Below, in pieces: positions 12,900 through 23,260 of a DNA stretch of 64,000 nucleotides. A model generated the notes under the pieces. The model was not told the origin of the DNA, did no database searches, and saw only the letters and a program-made list of their open reading frames with translations. Location of the stretch: positions 50,276,469 to 50,340,468 of the forward strand of contig JAMXBB010000002.1 of assembly GCA_024138015.1 (NCBI GenBank), given 5' to 3'. The DNA comes from Lumnitzera littorea (lineage: Eukaryota > Streptophyta > Magnoliopsida > Myrtales > Combretaceae). Position 1 is the first letter of the stretch; every line of letters starts with the position of its first letter. Position numbers and translations under genes: made by a program.

Positions 12900-13460
12900 G
12901 TGAGGAGTATCCATGGACTGGCTTCATTTTATAGAAAATTCATCAAGAATTTCAGTATCCTCATCGTGCCTCTTATTGAGCTTACAAAGAAGAACACTGA
13001 TTTCCAACGGGGAGAAAGGGAGGAGAGGAGCTTTGCTAAGGTAAAAGAAAAGTTGACCTTCACCCCGATATTGGTTTTACCTGACCTCAAGAAAATATTT
13101 AAGCTGGAATGTAATGCATCAGGCATTGGAATAAGTATTGTCCTAATGTAGGAAGGTCGACCAATTGCCTTCTATAATGAGAAGCTTAAAGGACCATAGT
13201 TGAATTACTTCGTATATGACAAGGAACCCTTGGCATTGATCTAAGCACTACAAGTATGGCAACACTATTTACTATTGAGAGAGTTTGTCATATATACTGA
13301 CCATGAGTCGTAGAGGTACCTTTGAAGTTAGACCAAATTATTGAAGCGGTAAGTGACATGGGTTGAATTTCTTGAATGATTTAATCTTGTGATTAAATAT
13401 AAGCAAAGAAAGAGCAATGTAGTTGCAGATGCTCTTTTAAGGCGACATGTGCTTTTAACC
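12900..13460 (+). pseudogene. RNase H and connection of gypsy element 1
   Basis: It starts with the lineage motif SIHGLASFYRKFIKNF (about 12,903-12,950). The RNase H part begins near 13,075 (PDLKKIFKLECNASGIGISI); the first catalytic Asp of the family is Asn here (ECNASG). It continues past TAG stops through YTDHES near 13,297-13,314 and ends near VADALL at about 13,420-13,437. It would degrade the RNA strand during reverse transcription. Confidence 0.8.
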
Positions 13461-13566
13461 GAACTGCAGACCAAGTTATCTAGGTTCATAAGTATCAAAG
13501 AGCAGTAATCTAATGATCTACACTTTAGACCCATAGTCATGCAATGCGTTGATGGAATGATAGTGG

Positions 13567-14690
13567 ATGAGTACAATGTGGAGGACCTATTCATTGTGGA
13601 AACTATTGATCAGGGAAGCCCATAGTAGAGGACTCTTTGGACATTTTGGAGAAAAAAGGACTTGTGAGCTGCTGAATAGTCGATTCTTTTGGCCGAAGAT
13701 GAGGAGAGATGTGCACAAAGTTGTCAACAACTGTACCGTATGTAAGAGGGCTAAGTGCCGAGCTGAGTAAGAGAAAGAAATACCTTTACCTATTCTAACG
13801 AAGCCGTGGACTAAATTGAGCATGGACTTTGTTGTCGAACTACCACGAACTACCTAAGGTAAAGATTCCATAATGGTCATTGTAGATCAGTTCAACAAAA
13901 TGGTACACTTTGTGCCTTGCTTAAAAACTAATGATGCTTTGGCTATTGCTTCTCTTTTCTTGCAGGAGATTGTGTGGTTATATGGCATGCTAAGAAGTGT
14001 AGTCTTCGATAGGGATCCAAAGTTCTTGAGCCATTTCTAGAGGACCTTGTAGTGTTTGATGGGGACTAAACTACTATTTAGTACTTCCTGTCATCCCTAA
14101 ACTGATGGCCAAATGGAGGTGGTTAATTACACTTTAGGATCACTGCTTTAAGTGACAGTAGAAAAGAACTTAGCTGATTGGGATGTTTGCTTGCTGGTGG
14201 TCAAATTCGCTTATAGCTATACGGTACATGACACTACTAAGCAAACACCCTACGAGGTGGTCTATGGTTTCAATCTTGAGTTACCCCACAATCATACCCT
14301 TATACCTGTACCTGCATAAGAGGACCCTGATGTAAGAACTTGAGCACAATCTCTTCAGTACATCTATGACAAGGCCACTTAGCACATCGACTAAGTTGCT
14401 AGAAGAATGCTAGAGAAGACCAAGGGTAGGACGGCTAAATAATTCCAGCTAGGAGACTTAGTTTAGCAGCACCTCAACAAAGAATGGTTCCTTACCAAGA
14501 GGAGGAACAAATTATTTGCAAGAGCCAAAGGACCTTTAAGGATAATGCCTACAAATTGGAGTTACTTGAGGACTATGGGGTTTCTAACGCCTTTAACGTT
14601 ACCAACCTCAATTTGTATCTCCCTGATGGAGAGCTGAACGAAGGCCATTTAGATTTGATCCTAAATCCAAAATAACCCGAAAAGAATGAT
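13567..14690 (+). pseudogene. Integrase of gypsy element 1
   Basis: The zinc-binding N-terminus is visible as REAHSRGLFGHFG ... CTVCKRAK (13,610-13,760), keeping the His pair and Cys pair. The core follows: SMDFV near 13,820, a second Asp in VFDRDPKFL near 14,007, and a Glu in DGQMEVVN near 14,105, so the D,D,E residues survive. TAG and TAA stops break the frame. The C-terminal part (LELLEDYGVSNAFNV, ending near 14,675) is in another frame, so a frameshift lies at about 14,484-14,540. The integrase sits in a different frame from the RT and RNase H. Confidence 0.85.
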
Positions 14691-15019
14691 GGGAATCAAG
14701 CTGTTGGACCATTGATCCACAGTTTAGCTTAAAGACTAGAGGGACTAGTAAGACGAATTCTCCTACTCTAGTTTACTCATGCAGAGGCTGAGTATCTCCT
14801 TGTCGACCCATTTTGCTTGCCAAACCAAATGATTGCTTATTTCTTGCATGTTATGTGTTGAGACGTAAAAGGCCGAGACAACAATCCATTCTCACACATG
14901 CTTAGCTAATTACTTATTTAGCCGAACCCTTGTCGATATGCCAAGAGAAAGAGTCCAGATTGACCAAGCCATCCCTTCTCGAACAAGTAAGCTATCCATG
15001 CCTTTTTGTCTACATCTTC

Positions 15020-15565
15020 CAACGACATCATCAATACAATCTTGCTATATATACAAAATCATGTGTAGAATCCGTTGCACTAATGATTGTTTTCCTTACA
15101 CATTCATTTTTACCCTTTTGTATCTTATACATTATTTCCTTATGAAATGCCTTTTTTGTCTTTTTCCTTTTGGGCAAGTTGCCTTAACTTATAGGTATAA
15201 ATACCCCTGTACTTGTAGTTGTAAAAAGAAGTAGAATCAAATTATCCTTAATACACTTAAGTATTTTCTTCTATGCATAAACACTACTTGTTTACTCTTG
15301 GCATCACTCTTTATCCTAACCTTTGAGCAAGGCTAGGTGGTGAATAACCTCACTAGACTGATTCATGCATCATATCGAATTGTATCATGAGTTCTCAAAA
15401 GTTTTATTAGTACGTCATATCCTGTAGAGCTGTTAGTGGGTTTTTACTTACTATTCATTCACATTTGTCCTTTCACATAACCCTATCACTTTTCTTTTGA
15501 GCTTTCTACTAGCTTGGACTCATCAAGTAACCAGCTTTGTTTGTTCTTGGTCATGGTTCGCAACA
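15020..15565 (+). repeat. 3' LTR of gypsy element 1
   Basis: Matches 9608-10,160. A TATA box tataaata is at 15,196-15,203. The LTR probably begins further left, within 14,800-15,020, where the 5' copy has no counterpart; the stretch 14,700-15,020 holds only the end of the internal region and this possible U3 part. The 3' end is at gcaaca, 15,565. Confidence 0.8.
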
Positions 15566-15716
15566 ATGAAAGAGAGTCCCCTTACCTAGGGGTTTTGCCT
15601 AGTATTTATAATGAGTCAATGGAGGTTGTCCTTGGATCGAGTCATTAGATCGGACTTAGATATTGGGCCCACCAATATAAGCCCACATAATAATTATCCA
15701 AAAAGGCCTATCAACA
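15566..15716 (-). repeat. LTR-like fragment, minus orientation
   Basis: Read on the minus strand the fragment starts TGTTGATAGGCC, is preceded by a purine-rich tract (agtagggagcaaa), and carries a TATA box (tataaata, plus-strand 15,603-15,610). The start resembles TGTTGATAAGG of the Tat-type LTR at 34,175. It is cut on its left by element 1. Confidence 0.35.
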
Positions 15717-15799
15717 TTTGCTCCCTACTCTCTTTGGTGATGAAGTCAGAAAAGAGAGTATTTAAGGAGGTTGATTTTGTAGGATTTTTATAGAGATTT

Positions 15800-16108
15800 A
15801 GAATTATAGCTTGATGAGGCTAGAGTGCTTGAAGAAGCAAAAGCCTGAAGAGGTGAAAGGTGGGAGTAACTAGAGCACTTATAAATATTGGTATGCCTTA
15901 GAAAGTAAAGGCTTGAAGAGGCAAAAGCCTAAAGAAACTGAAGCACTTAAAGAGGATAGGAGCTAAAGAGTTGAGGGCCTAAAGAGGTTGAAGCGCCTAA
16001 AGATGTGAGGACCTAAAGGGGTCAAAGCACTTGAAGAGGCGAAGACCTAAAGGGGTCGAAGTGCTTGAAGAGGTGAAGGCCTAAAGGGGCCAAAGTACCT
16101 GAAGAGGT
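15800..16108 (+). repeat. Minisatellite, about 34-bp unit
   Basis: Degenerate tandem repeat. The last three units, each 34 bases, read gaggacctaaaggggtcaaa..., gaagacctaaaggggtcgaa... and gaaggcctaaaggggccaaa..., each followed by a g-c/t-acttgaagaggc/t-like end. Earlier units are more diverged and vary in length. It ends directly at a G-rich tract (gaggtgggggagca) before a possible LTR start at 16,118. Confidence 0.8.
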
Positions 16109-16117
16109 GGGGGAGCA

Positions 16118-18300
16118 TGTTGATCATCCAAGCTAGTATATAGGACTTAAGCTTACTTACTTGTCCATACCAATTATAGGACTTAGAATACTTTACCTGT
16201 CATTGCTAAATGGCTTAAGGTGTTCAAGAAGCCCACTGTCTATCAATTAGATAGCGTAGTTAAATTTATACTAACTCATTGTCCATTGAGTATGAGGCTT
16301 AGAACTGTTAAGGAGTATCCTATTAGTAGATTATATCTACATGGGCTTAAAATAAAGAGCATTTGTTTGGCCCTAATTCGTCTTTGTATTCATGTTGAAA
16401 TGTTGTGTGGATAGATAATACATTATTCATGAGTTAAATGTGAATATGAACAATTGATTGCTATGAACAACAACATAAAGCACATAGCTCAAAATAAATG
16501 ATTGAATGAGTTGAAAGTAATGATAGAGAATTTTTACTCATCTTTCATTGATGTAACCAATACGCAAGTGGATATCTTCGTCATTAGCTAAGTGAATTGA
16601 GTACTTGTACGTGAAGTTAGCTTAGAGACAATCTCAGTTTATAACCTCATTTGTTATAGTGTTCAATATATGAAGGCAATGAACTACTCGACAACTTATA
16701 GCTTGGCCACTTGGCAAGACTCGAAGAACATGGCTTCTTAGCTATTACTGAAAGTCGATTGAAATAGCTAGGTAAGATGTTTCTCAGGCTCCTGTATCTC
16801 TTGGCCCATTGGCCATTATTACTCAGCCGAGATTACAGATTTCTTAAAAATCAAAAGTTTACCAGTTAGTACGCGTGCTAGGAGTTGCTCGACATGTAAA
16901 TAACTTTTGGAGTGTAGATTCACATGTGCCATGACTCATGCATCACGTACTAACTTGATTAAGTCATGGAATAAACTTAGATTGAGTTGGCATTCGTCAT
17001 TCAGCATGATCTAATGGCGACTGAGCTTGGTTAATAAGCTTTGCTCGATTAGACCTAAATAGAGTTCAGTTGGACTTCTTGTCATCTTAAGAAGTTCGAG
17101 TCAACTATTGGGAGCTTAGATTGATACTGCTATAAAAGTGTTTAGATCATCGGATATGCTAACATTAGCTATCCTCGTGTTCCATTGATAGATTCGACAT
17201 TATCAAGTATAACTTTTAGCTCAATATCTTCATGCAGGTACACTAACTTTTGGTTCCCTAAATTATATATACCCTTCTATCCTATATAAAAGGGCTCACT
17301 TCTTGGCTACACCAATGAAGCCAGTAATGAAGATTCATCAATGCTCTCATATATATTGTTATTTTCCTCTAATAACATCCAATCAACTTCACAACATTTT
17401 CTATGACAACATGAGCTAAAGCCTCCATTGCTTCTTTAAATCTGAGTGACTTTTAGTCTACATCCGTCGTGAGGCTTAATTTACGCTCTAGCTACTATCA
17501 TGTCGATGTAAGTGTAGGTCAGTGATTGCTTACGGACTCTGGTCGGATGGAGCTGCTGTTTGGAGCTCGGCCTTGTTGTGACTTGGTTGAAGCTTACGAC
17601 AAGCCATTCGTCACTTAGTACAACTTAATGCCTTGACCACTCGCCATATATGTGATGAATAGCTTTGCTATTGCATTTGCTGTAGCCGAATAAATATGTC
17701 GACATGTCGAGTTACTCGGCTTTATGGGTTTTTTTGAAGTCTATGGCCAATAGCTAAGAGTAATGTTCGGCATCAATAACTTGGTAGCCTTATTTTTAGA
17801 CTCAAAAGTACTCTGTAAGGAAGTTGGTTCAATCAAACTCTCTCAACTCTAGATGTTATTCAATATTGGAGATTACGGCTTGGATATACTTGATGTCTCA
17901 GCGATACTACAAGCCAACAAAGAAGTTCAGCATTAGTTTATTGAGCAGCTCCTTAGTAACTTGATAGGAATCAAAAGGTCATTAGTAAACAAGGGAGAAG
18001 AACTTGCTTTCAAGTAGCTCGATGAGTTATGGATAGCTCGAACTTAGGAGCTTAAAGGTTAGTTACGCTTAGATTTGTTTAGTACTCAGTTTGGAAAAGC
18101 TAATTAGAGCTTGGACAAAGTATGAGCCACTTAAGCTAGTATATAAAATTGCTTGGTTGTTGTATGACCACCACAATGTTGCTCAACATGGGTAGCTCAG
18201 TGTGCAAAGAAAGTTAACTAAAATTAACTATATGGATCAACTCTCCATATGGGCTATAAGCATTCGATAGGTTATGTGTGCAACTATTACCACTTTTTAG
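16118..18300 (+). mobile_element. Possible LTR (plus orientation), family unknown
   Basis: It begins TGTTGATCATCC just after a polypurine-like tract (16,101-16,117), the layout of an internal region joined to a 3' LTR. A strong TATA-like element tatataaaa is at 17,283-17,291, followed by a pyrimidine-rich leader. No second copy, clear right end or coding content was seen, so limits and identity are weak. It ends against the integrase tail of gypsy element 2. Confidence 0.3.
17283..17291 (+). promoter_or_regulatory. TATA-like element
   Basis: tatataaaa followed by gggctcac, the only promoter-like signal in the 16.1-18.3 kb stretch. Probably an LTR promoter. Confidence 0.4.
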
Positions 18301-18364
18301 GCGTTGGCATCTAACTTGGTGTCATTAAGGAGCTTAAGGAGTTTAGCCACCTTCCTTCAATGTA

Positions 18365-19620
18365 AGGTTTCTCATCATTGGCAGGTTGCCAAGAGAGGAT
18401 TGTTTGGGTGAGAGATTGGAGGCCTCGGAGCCATACACGAGTAATGGAATCGATGGTCAGCAGTTCATCAGTTCTCTAGGGTTGCTGAATATTTGTCCTC
18501 AAATCTTAGTCCTTGTCATTATCGGGTACATAAGGAGTCAAGTCGGTGATGTTGAATGTGGAAGACACATTGAAACACTTAAGTAGCTTAATCTCATAAA
18601 CATTATCATTAATGTGCCTCAAGATCCTGTAGGTCTGTCTATTCTAGGAGATAGTTTATTTATCCTCTTGTTAGGGAAGAGTTCCTTGCTAAGATAGGCC
18701 TAGATAAGGTCCTCAAGGGTATAAACAACTCGTCTTCTTCTGCGATTTCCTACTTCCTTTTTTCAGGCTACAGTTTTGGCCAATTGCTCGGTAATCTTTC
18801 GATGTAACCTTTGGAATTCCTTAGTATGATGTAGGCTAGATTGACTTTCCCTTTATGTAGTCGGATTGTTAATTAAATCTAAGGGTAAGTTTGGGTTAAG
18901 TCTATAAATAACCTCAAATGGTGATGTTCCAATTGAGCTGTGAGTTGAGCGATTGTAGGCAAATTCAACGATGGGCAAGCATAAATCCCAATCATGAGAG
19001 TTCTTTCCAATAGTGGCGCGTAAGAGGTTACTAACAATTCTGTTCACTACTTTAGTTTAGCTGTCTATTTGGGGGTGACAAGAGGTACCAAATAGGAGCC
19101 TAGTGGCAAGCTTCCTTTATAGGGTCTTCCAAAAGAAGCTCATGAATTTCAAATCATGGTCGAACGTAATACTCCTTAGCACTCCATGTAGTCGTACAAT
19201 TTCCTGTGAAAAGAGGTTAACGATGAATGAAGCATCATTAATTCTATGGTAGGGAATGAGGTGGCCCATCTTGTTGAACCTATTAACCACCACTATGATT
19301 GAGTCATGTTTTCTTGGCATATGGGGAAGGCCGAGCATGAAATTCATGCTTAGATCAGTCTATGGTTGCTTTAGAATTGGTAAGGGTACATATTCTCCAT
19401 AGGACTCTCTCCTCCTCTTTGCATATTTACGAACCTTATACCTTTCAAGTATTTGGTGCACATCTTTCATCATCTTAAGCTAGTGAAAATGCTCCTTCAA
19501 TATCTCAATAGTCTTCTTTTCCCTAAAATGGCCAAACCCTCAGCATGAGCTTCTCAAATGAGTAGCTCCCTTGCAAAACCACTCGGCACACAAATTTGCT
19601 TGCCCTTCAAGAAGAACCCC
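18365..19620 (-). pseudogene. Integrase of gypsy element 2
   Basis: On the minus strand the core is seen as MNFMLGLPHMPRKHDSIIVV (19,347 downwards), a second Asp in ITFDHDLKFMSFF, and the ...DWDLCLPIVEFAYNRSTHS... segment near 18,990. The first core Asp of the family is Asn (NFML). The zinc-binding N-terminus (about 19,480-19,620) has lost Cys residues. The tail near 18,600-18,365 has the FNITDLTPYVPD type end and a basic segment. Stops and a frameshift are present. Confidence 0.8.
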
Positions 19621-19649
19621 TCACTTAAGTAGAACCCTTTTGCAGCTCT

Positions 19650-20229
19650 TCTAGTACTGCACTTGGCTACTAAGGGTCTAAAATATGGGTCATGCTCATA
19701 CTAATAAGGTAAAGCATCAAATCCAAGCACCTTAGCTTGCAATGTTGTGATGAGGGTATGATAGTGAGAAAGTGCATCAACCATCGTATTGGTGCTTTCC
19801 TTCTTATATACGATGACATAGCAAAAGGTCTCCAAGAACTCAACTCATTTGGCATAACATTGAGAAAGCTTCTATTGCCTGTAAAGATGTATGAGAGATT
19901 CATGATCTAAATAGATGATGAATTCTCTCGGCAACAGATAATGCTGCCAATTTTTGGAGTATTTGGATAAGGGCATAAAACTCCCTATCGTAGGCTGAAT
20001 AATTTAGGGTAGCACCTTAGAGTTTTTTGTTGAAGCAGGCAATAGGTTGACGCTCTTACATAAGGAAAACATTAATGCCGACACTAGACACATCACATTC
20101 AACCTCAAAAACTTTCTCGAAATATGGTAGGGTGAGTATTGGAGCAGATGTCAGCTTAGACTTCACGTCTTCAAAACTCCTCTGAACTTTTTTCTGATCA
20201 CCTAAACTCAACGTTTTTCTTAGTCAATT
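19650..20229 (-). pseudogene. RNase H region of gypsy element 2, badly decayed
   Basis: It lies between RT and integrase in the position of RNase H. Only scattered matches are visible in changing frames, so frameshifts have scrambled it. The 77-codon open frame at 19,903-19,670 is in a wrong frame and is not the real product. Confidence 0.55.
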
Positions 20230-20822
20230 TAGTCAACGGCGTAGTTATGGAATTGAAGTTCCGAATAAATCTCTAACAGAATGAGGCTAGACCATGGAAG
20301 CTATTGACTTCGGCAACACTAGTCGGCATAGGCCACTTATTAATAGCTCTAACTTTTTCCTCATCAACTTGAACTCCCCTCCCTAAAATATTATATCCAA
20401 GGAATACAACCTCGCTTTGACAGAACACGCATTTCATCAAGTTGTTAAATAATTTCTTGGAGCGAAGTTTGTTAAACACCAATCTCAAATGTTCATCATG
20501 AATGAGGAGGTCAGTATGGTAGATTAAAATATCATCAAAATAAACCACAATGCATTTACTAATCAATGATTTGAGTGTATGATTCATTAGCCACATAAAT
20601 GTACTTAGCGCATTAGTTAGACCAAACGGCATCGCCAACCATTCAAACAAACAATCCTTTGTCTTGAAGGCCATCTTCCATTCATCCCTAAGTCTCATTT
20701 GTATTTGGTGGTAGTCACTCTTCAGGTCAATCTTAGAAAAGATGTAGGTGCCATGTAACTCATCAAGCATATCATCAAGCCACAAGATCGGGTATCGGTA
20801 CTCTAACTTACTCAACAACATG
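20230..20822 (-). pseudogene. Reverse transcriptase of gypsy element 2
   Basis: An open stretch of 182 codons (20,821-20,273) without stops. It reads LDDMLDELHGTYIFSKIDLK, then SDYHQIQMRL, LAMPFGLTNALSTF and VVYFDDILIYHTD. The Y-F-D-D signature is intact, in contrast to element 1. It ends in the NSFHGLASF motif. The N-terminal fingers were lost in the deletion. The family role is copying element RNA into DNA. Confidence 0.88.
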
Positions 20823-20829
20823 TAGTCCT

Positions 20830-20990
20830 CCTTTCTTATTTAGCTAGTGAATCTTGTATGGCTTAGGGTATGGAATGGTTGGCAATTTCATGGCCTTAAG
20901 TACCCCTTGTGCTATGATGTTGGTACAGCTCCCTCCATCAATGATCATGGGGCATAGCTTGCCATTCACTCGACAATTTATATGGAAGAG
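20830..20990 (-). pseudogene. Protease fragment of gypsy element 2
   Basis: Reads MIIDGGSCTNIIA, so the catalytic D-x-G triad is intact, unlike element 1. After about 45 more residues the protease stops short and is joined near 20,820-20,835 to the middle of the RT fingers. The protease C-terminus and the start of the RT are missing: an internal deletion. Confidence 0.75.
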
Positions 20991-21039
20991 TTTCTCTCTT
21001 TGCTCGTTCTCGTTAGCTACAAAAGCACTTAGAGGTCAT

Positions 21040-22310
21040 TGAACAATAAAGCAATACTCGGCTTCGTCCTCAAGAGGTATCTCAGCATCAGGGCCTTCCT
21101 GAAATTCTTCTAACATTTGATCGGTTGCCACTTCTTCCTCTCCTTTACTTGCACTTTCTACTTTAAATTGGGGCTTGTCTCCCTTTATGGTCATGACTCG
21201 ACGGTTTAGACATTGACTAGTCACGTATCCATAGCCAAGGCATTTAAAACATTTGATTTCTCAGGTTTTTCTTCCTAAGTTCGAACCTTAGTCTCTTTGA
21301 ATCTCAAGCTCCTCGGTCTTACTCTTACCTCGGCCTTCTTCTAGTCGGCTTGGCAGGCTACTCTTATTCGGCAGCATTGTTCGGCTACTCGACATCCGAC
21401 TAACCTGGTTCCATCGTTGCCTTTCAACTCTCTATGCTATATAGATGGTTTCATCCAGAGTTATGAGGTTTTGCAGTTCTATGATGTTACCAATCTTAAC
21501 CCGTAGTCCAGAAATAAACCATGCTATAGTTCATGTCTTACATTTGTTGACATCGCATTGTATCATGAACAACTGAAACTCTCAGACATAGTTGTCTACT
21601 GATCTGTTACCTTGCCTTAAGTCTTGGAGTCGTTGGAAAGTGTCTTATTCGTAGTGTTCAAGAACGAACTAACTTCTCATAACTCTCTTCATCTCGTTCC
21701 ATGTTTAGACTTCACGTAGAGCCCTTAGGCGAACATTCTGTAGTTTTTTCCACTACATCTTCGCATATCTAGAAAATTCTAACTCAGCTACTCAAATGTA
21801 AACATCATCTTCATAATCGTAGTAGTTAAATATCTTTTCGAACTTCTCTTCTTAATCCAGGAAGTCATTAGCATTACTAGACCCATTGAAGCATGGAATT
21901 TGTACCTTAAGATGTTTGACACCTCTTAGTTCTCTAAACTCATGCTCATCAATCCTAACATACTGGTCTTCTTCTTCTTCGTATTCTTCCACTTCGTCCA
22001 ACTTTAACCTTCTTCTCATGACTTTATTGGCATGTCGAGGTGGTGCTTAGTTTACTAGAAAGGCCTCTAGAGCTCGCTTGTTCATCTATCTTCTTAGCCT
22101 ATCTCTCATCTCTTGGCCCTACTTAGCAACTCTCTCACGTGGTCTAGTCTTTAAGACTCTATTTACTCAGACAGCTAAGTTGGCTACAATAGCAGCAAGA
22201 TCTTGTATCTACTCATCAGTAGTACATAATGTTTGTTGGGTAACTCGACCATGACTATGAGCATCACTCTCAGCATCATTAATCTCTCCCTGTACACTAG
22301 GATTCAACAT
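21040..22310 (-). pseudogene. gag of gypsy element 2
   Basis: The start codon is at 22,310-22,308 on the minus strand (MLNPSVQGEINDAESD). A gag domain follows with LQDLRQGNRSVDNYV and LRVKIGNIIELQNL. The zinc knuckle CFKCLGYGYVTSQC at 21,251-21,210 keeps three Cys, but the metal-binding His is Tyr (C-X2-C-X4-Y-X4-C). An acidic stretch and the end FIVQ follow near 21,036. Several TAG, TGA and TAA codons interrupt the frame. It is the same lineage as element 1 gag. Confidence 0.82.
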
Positions 22311-22339
22311 TCTCAACACAAAGCTTTAGAAAATACACA

Positions 22340-23260
22340 AAGCATCATGAATCTATGCACTATAAAAGCAATGCCAAGTCGAGTCAGTGTTAAGTAATCT
22401 GCTAGCTAATCGACAGTAAAATGAAGGATTGTCAAGTGGTTCATTAGATGTTGCATCAAACTTAATACTAGATTGTAAAGGTATAGAAACTGGTTTTGCA
22501 CCCATGAACCTAGCATTATAAAGAACATTAAGCAAATACTTATGTTCATCAAGAAGAAGGCCCTCTTATGTGCGACACAATGCTAGACCAAGAAAGAAAT
22601 GTATACATCTAATATCTTTTATTATGAACTCAAAATGTGAAGCATTTTTTAAAGCTACAATCGAAGATTCAATACTGCCACTAATCAACATGTCATCAAC
22701 ATAGAGCAAAATTGCAAGAAACCCAATAGAATCATTTTGTATAAACAATGAATAATTACCTTTATATTGTCTAAACCTTATTTATCCAAAAATTGAGAGA
22801 TTTCCAAATTCCATTATTGAGAAACTTGCTTCAAGCCATAAAGTGACTTCTTTAGCTTACACAATTTGGTTGTGCTTTTGTAAAAGCCTAAAGGAGTATA
22901 CATATAAATCTCCTTAACTAAATGCCTATGAAGAAAGGCATTGTTGATATCTATTTGGTACAATGGCCATCTTTTAGCTATAGCTACTACTATAAAGATC
23001 CTAACAAAACTAAGTTTAGCTACAGGTGAAAAAGTTTTTGTATAGTCCTCTCCTACTATTTGAGTAAACCCTTTAGCAACAAAGCAGGCTTTATAATGCT
23101 CTACAAAACCATCTTGCCTATACTTATCTTTGTAAACCCATTTATCGCCTATTGCTTTCTTTCCTCTAGGTAATTGAGTAAGTTCTAATGTCCCATTTTC
23201 TCTAAAGCTTCTATTTCCTAATTCATTGCAGCTACCCACTCATCGTGTTTAACAACTTTT
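22340..23260 (-). pseudogene. Copia reverse transcriptase and RNase H start
   Basis: The 141-codon frame 23,239-22,814 contains AIGDKWVYKDKYRQDG, ACFVAKGFTQIVGEDYTKTF, SPVAKLSFVRIF, DINNAFLHRHLVKEIYMY and LKKSLYGLKQ, all standard Ty1/copia RT motifs. A frameshift follows. The next frame (22,748-22,566) has AILLYVDDMLIS with an intact Y-V-D-D catalytic pair. The last frame (22,535-22,353) has MGAKPVSIPLQ and resembles the RT/RNase H junction before the truncation. Confidence 0.9.

Larger units (their letters stand above)
9608..15565 (+). mobile_element. Ty3/gypsy retrotransposon 1 (chromovirus, Reina-like), decayed
   Basis: A nearly complete but dead element of about 6 kb. The order is 5' LTR, tRNA-Met-type primer-binding site relic, gag, protease, reverse transcriptase, RNase H, integrase, 3' LTR, which is the Ty3/gypsy order. 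The wording of the RT (VLLVPKKDRTWWMYVDSR), the SIHGLASFYRKF motif after RT and the ...YGVSNAFNV... integrase tail point to a Reina-like chromovirus. The visible 5' LTR lacks the first part of the 3' LTR, so the left end is either truncated or too diverged to follow. Many in-frame TAG/TAA/TGA codons and at least two frame changes (between RNase H and integrase, and near 14,480-14,540) kill it. No target duplication could be identified. Confidence 0.88.
18365..22310 (-). mobile_element. Ty3/gypsy retrotransposon 2 (Reina-like), internal region only
   Basis: A minus-strand relative of element 1 with gag (22,310 downwards), protease fragment, RT, RNase H and integrase in the usual order, but no recognisable LTR at either end. 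Gag abuts a Ty1/copia fragment at about 22,320-22,350. The integrase tail abuts unrelated sequence near 18,365. About 400-500 bases are missing between protease and RT compared with element 1. Several frameshifts and stops make it inactive. Confidence 0.85.

Noticed and set aside
15800..16108. CRISPR-like array
   Set aside because: Units are contiguous with no unique spacers; a plant minisatellite.
18302..18314. ttggcatctaac as a primer-binding site for the 16.1-18.3 kb LTR-like block
   Set aside because: Several mismatches, no LTR end before it, and it may overlap the end of gypsy element 2.
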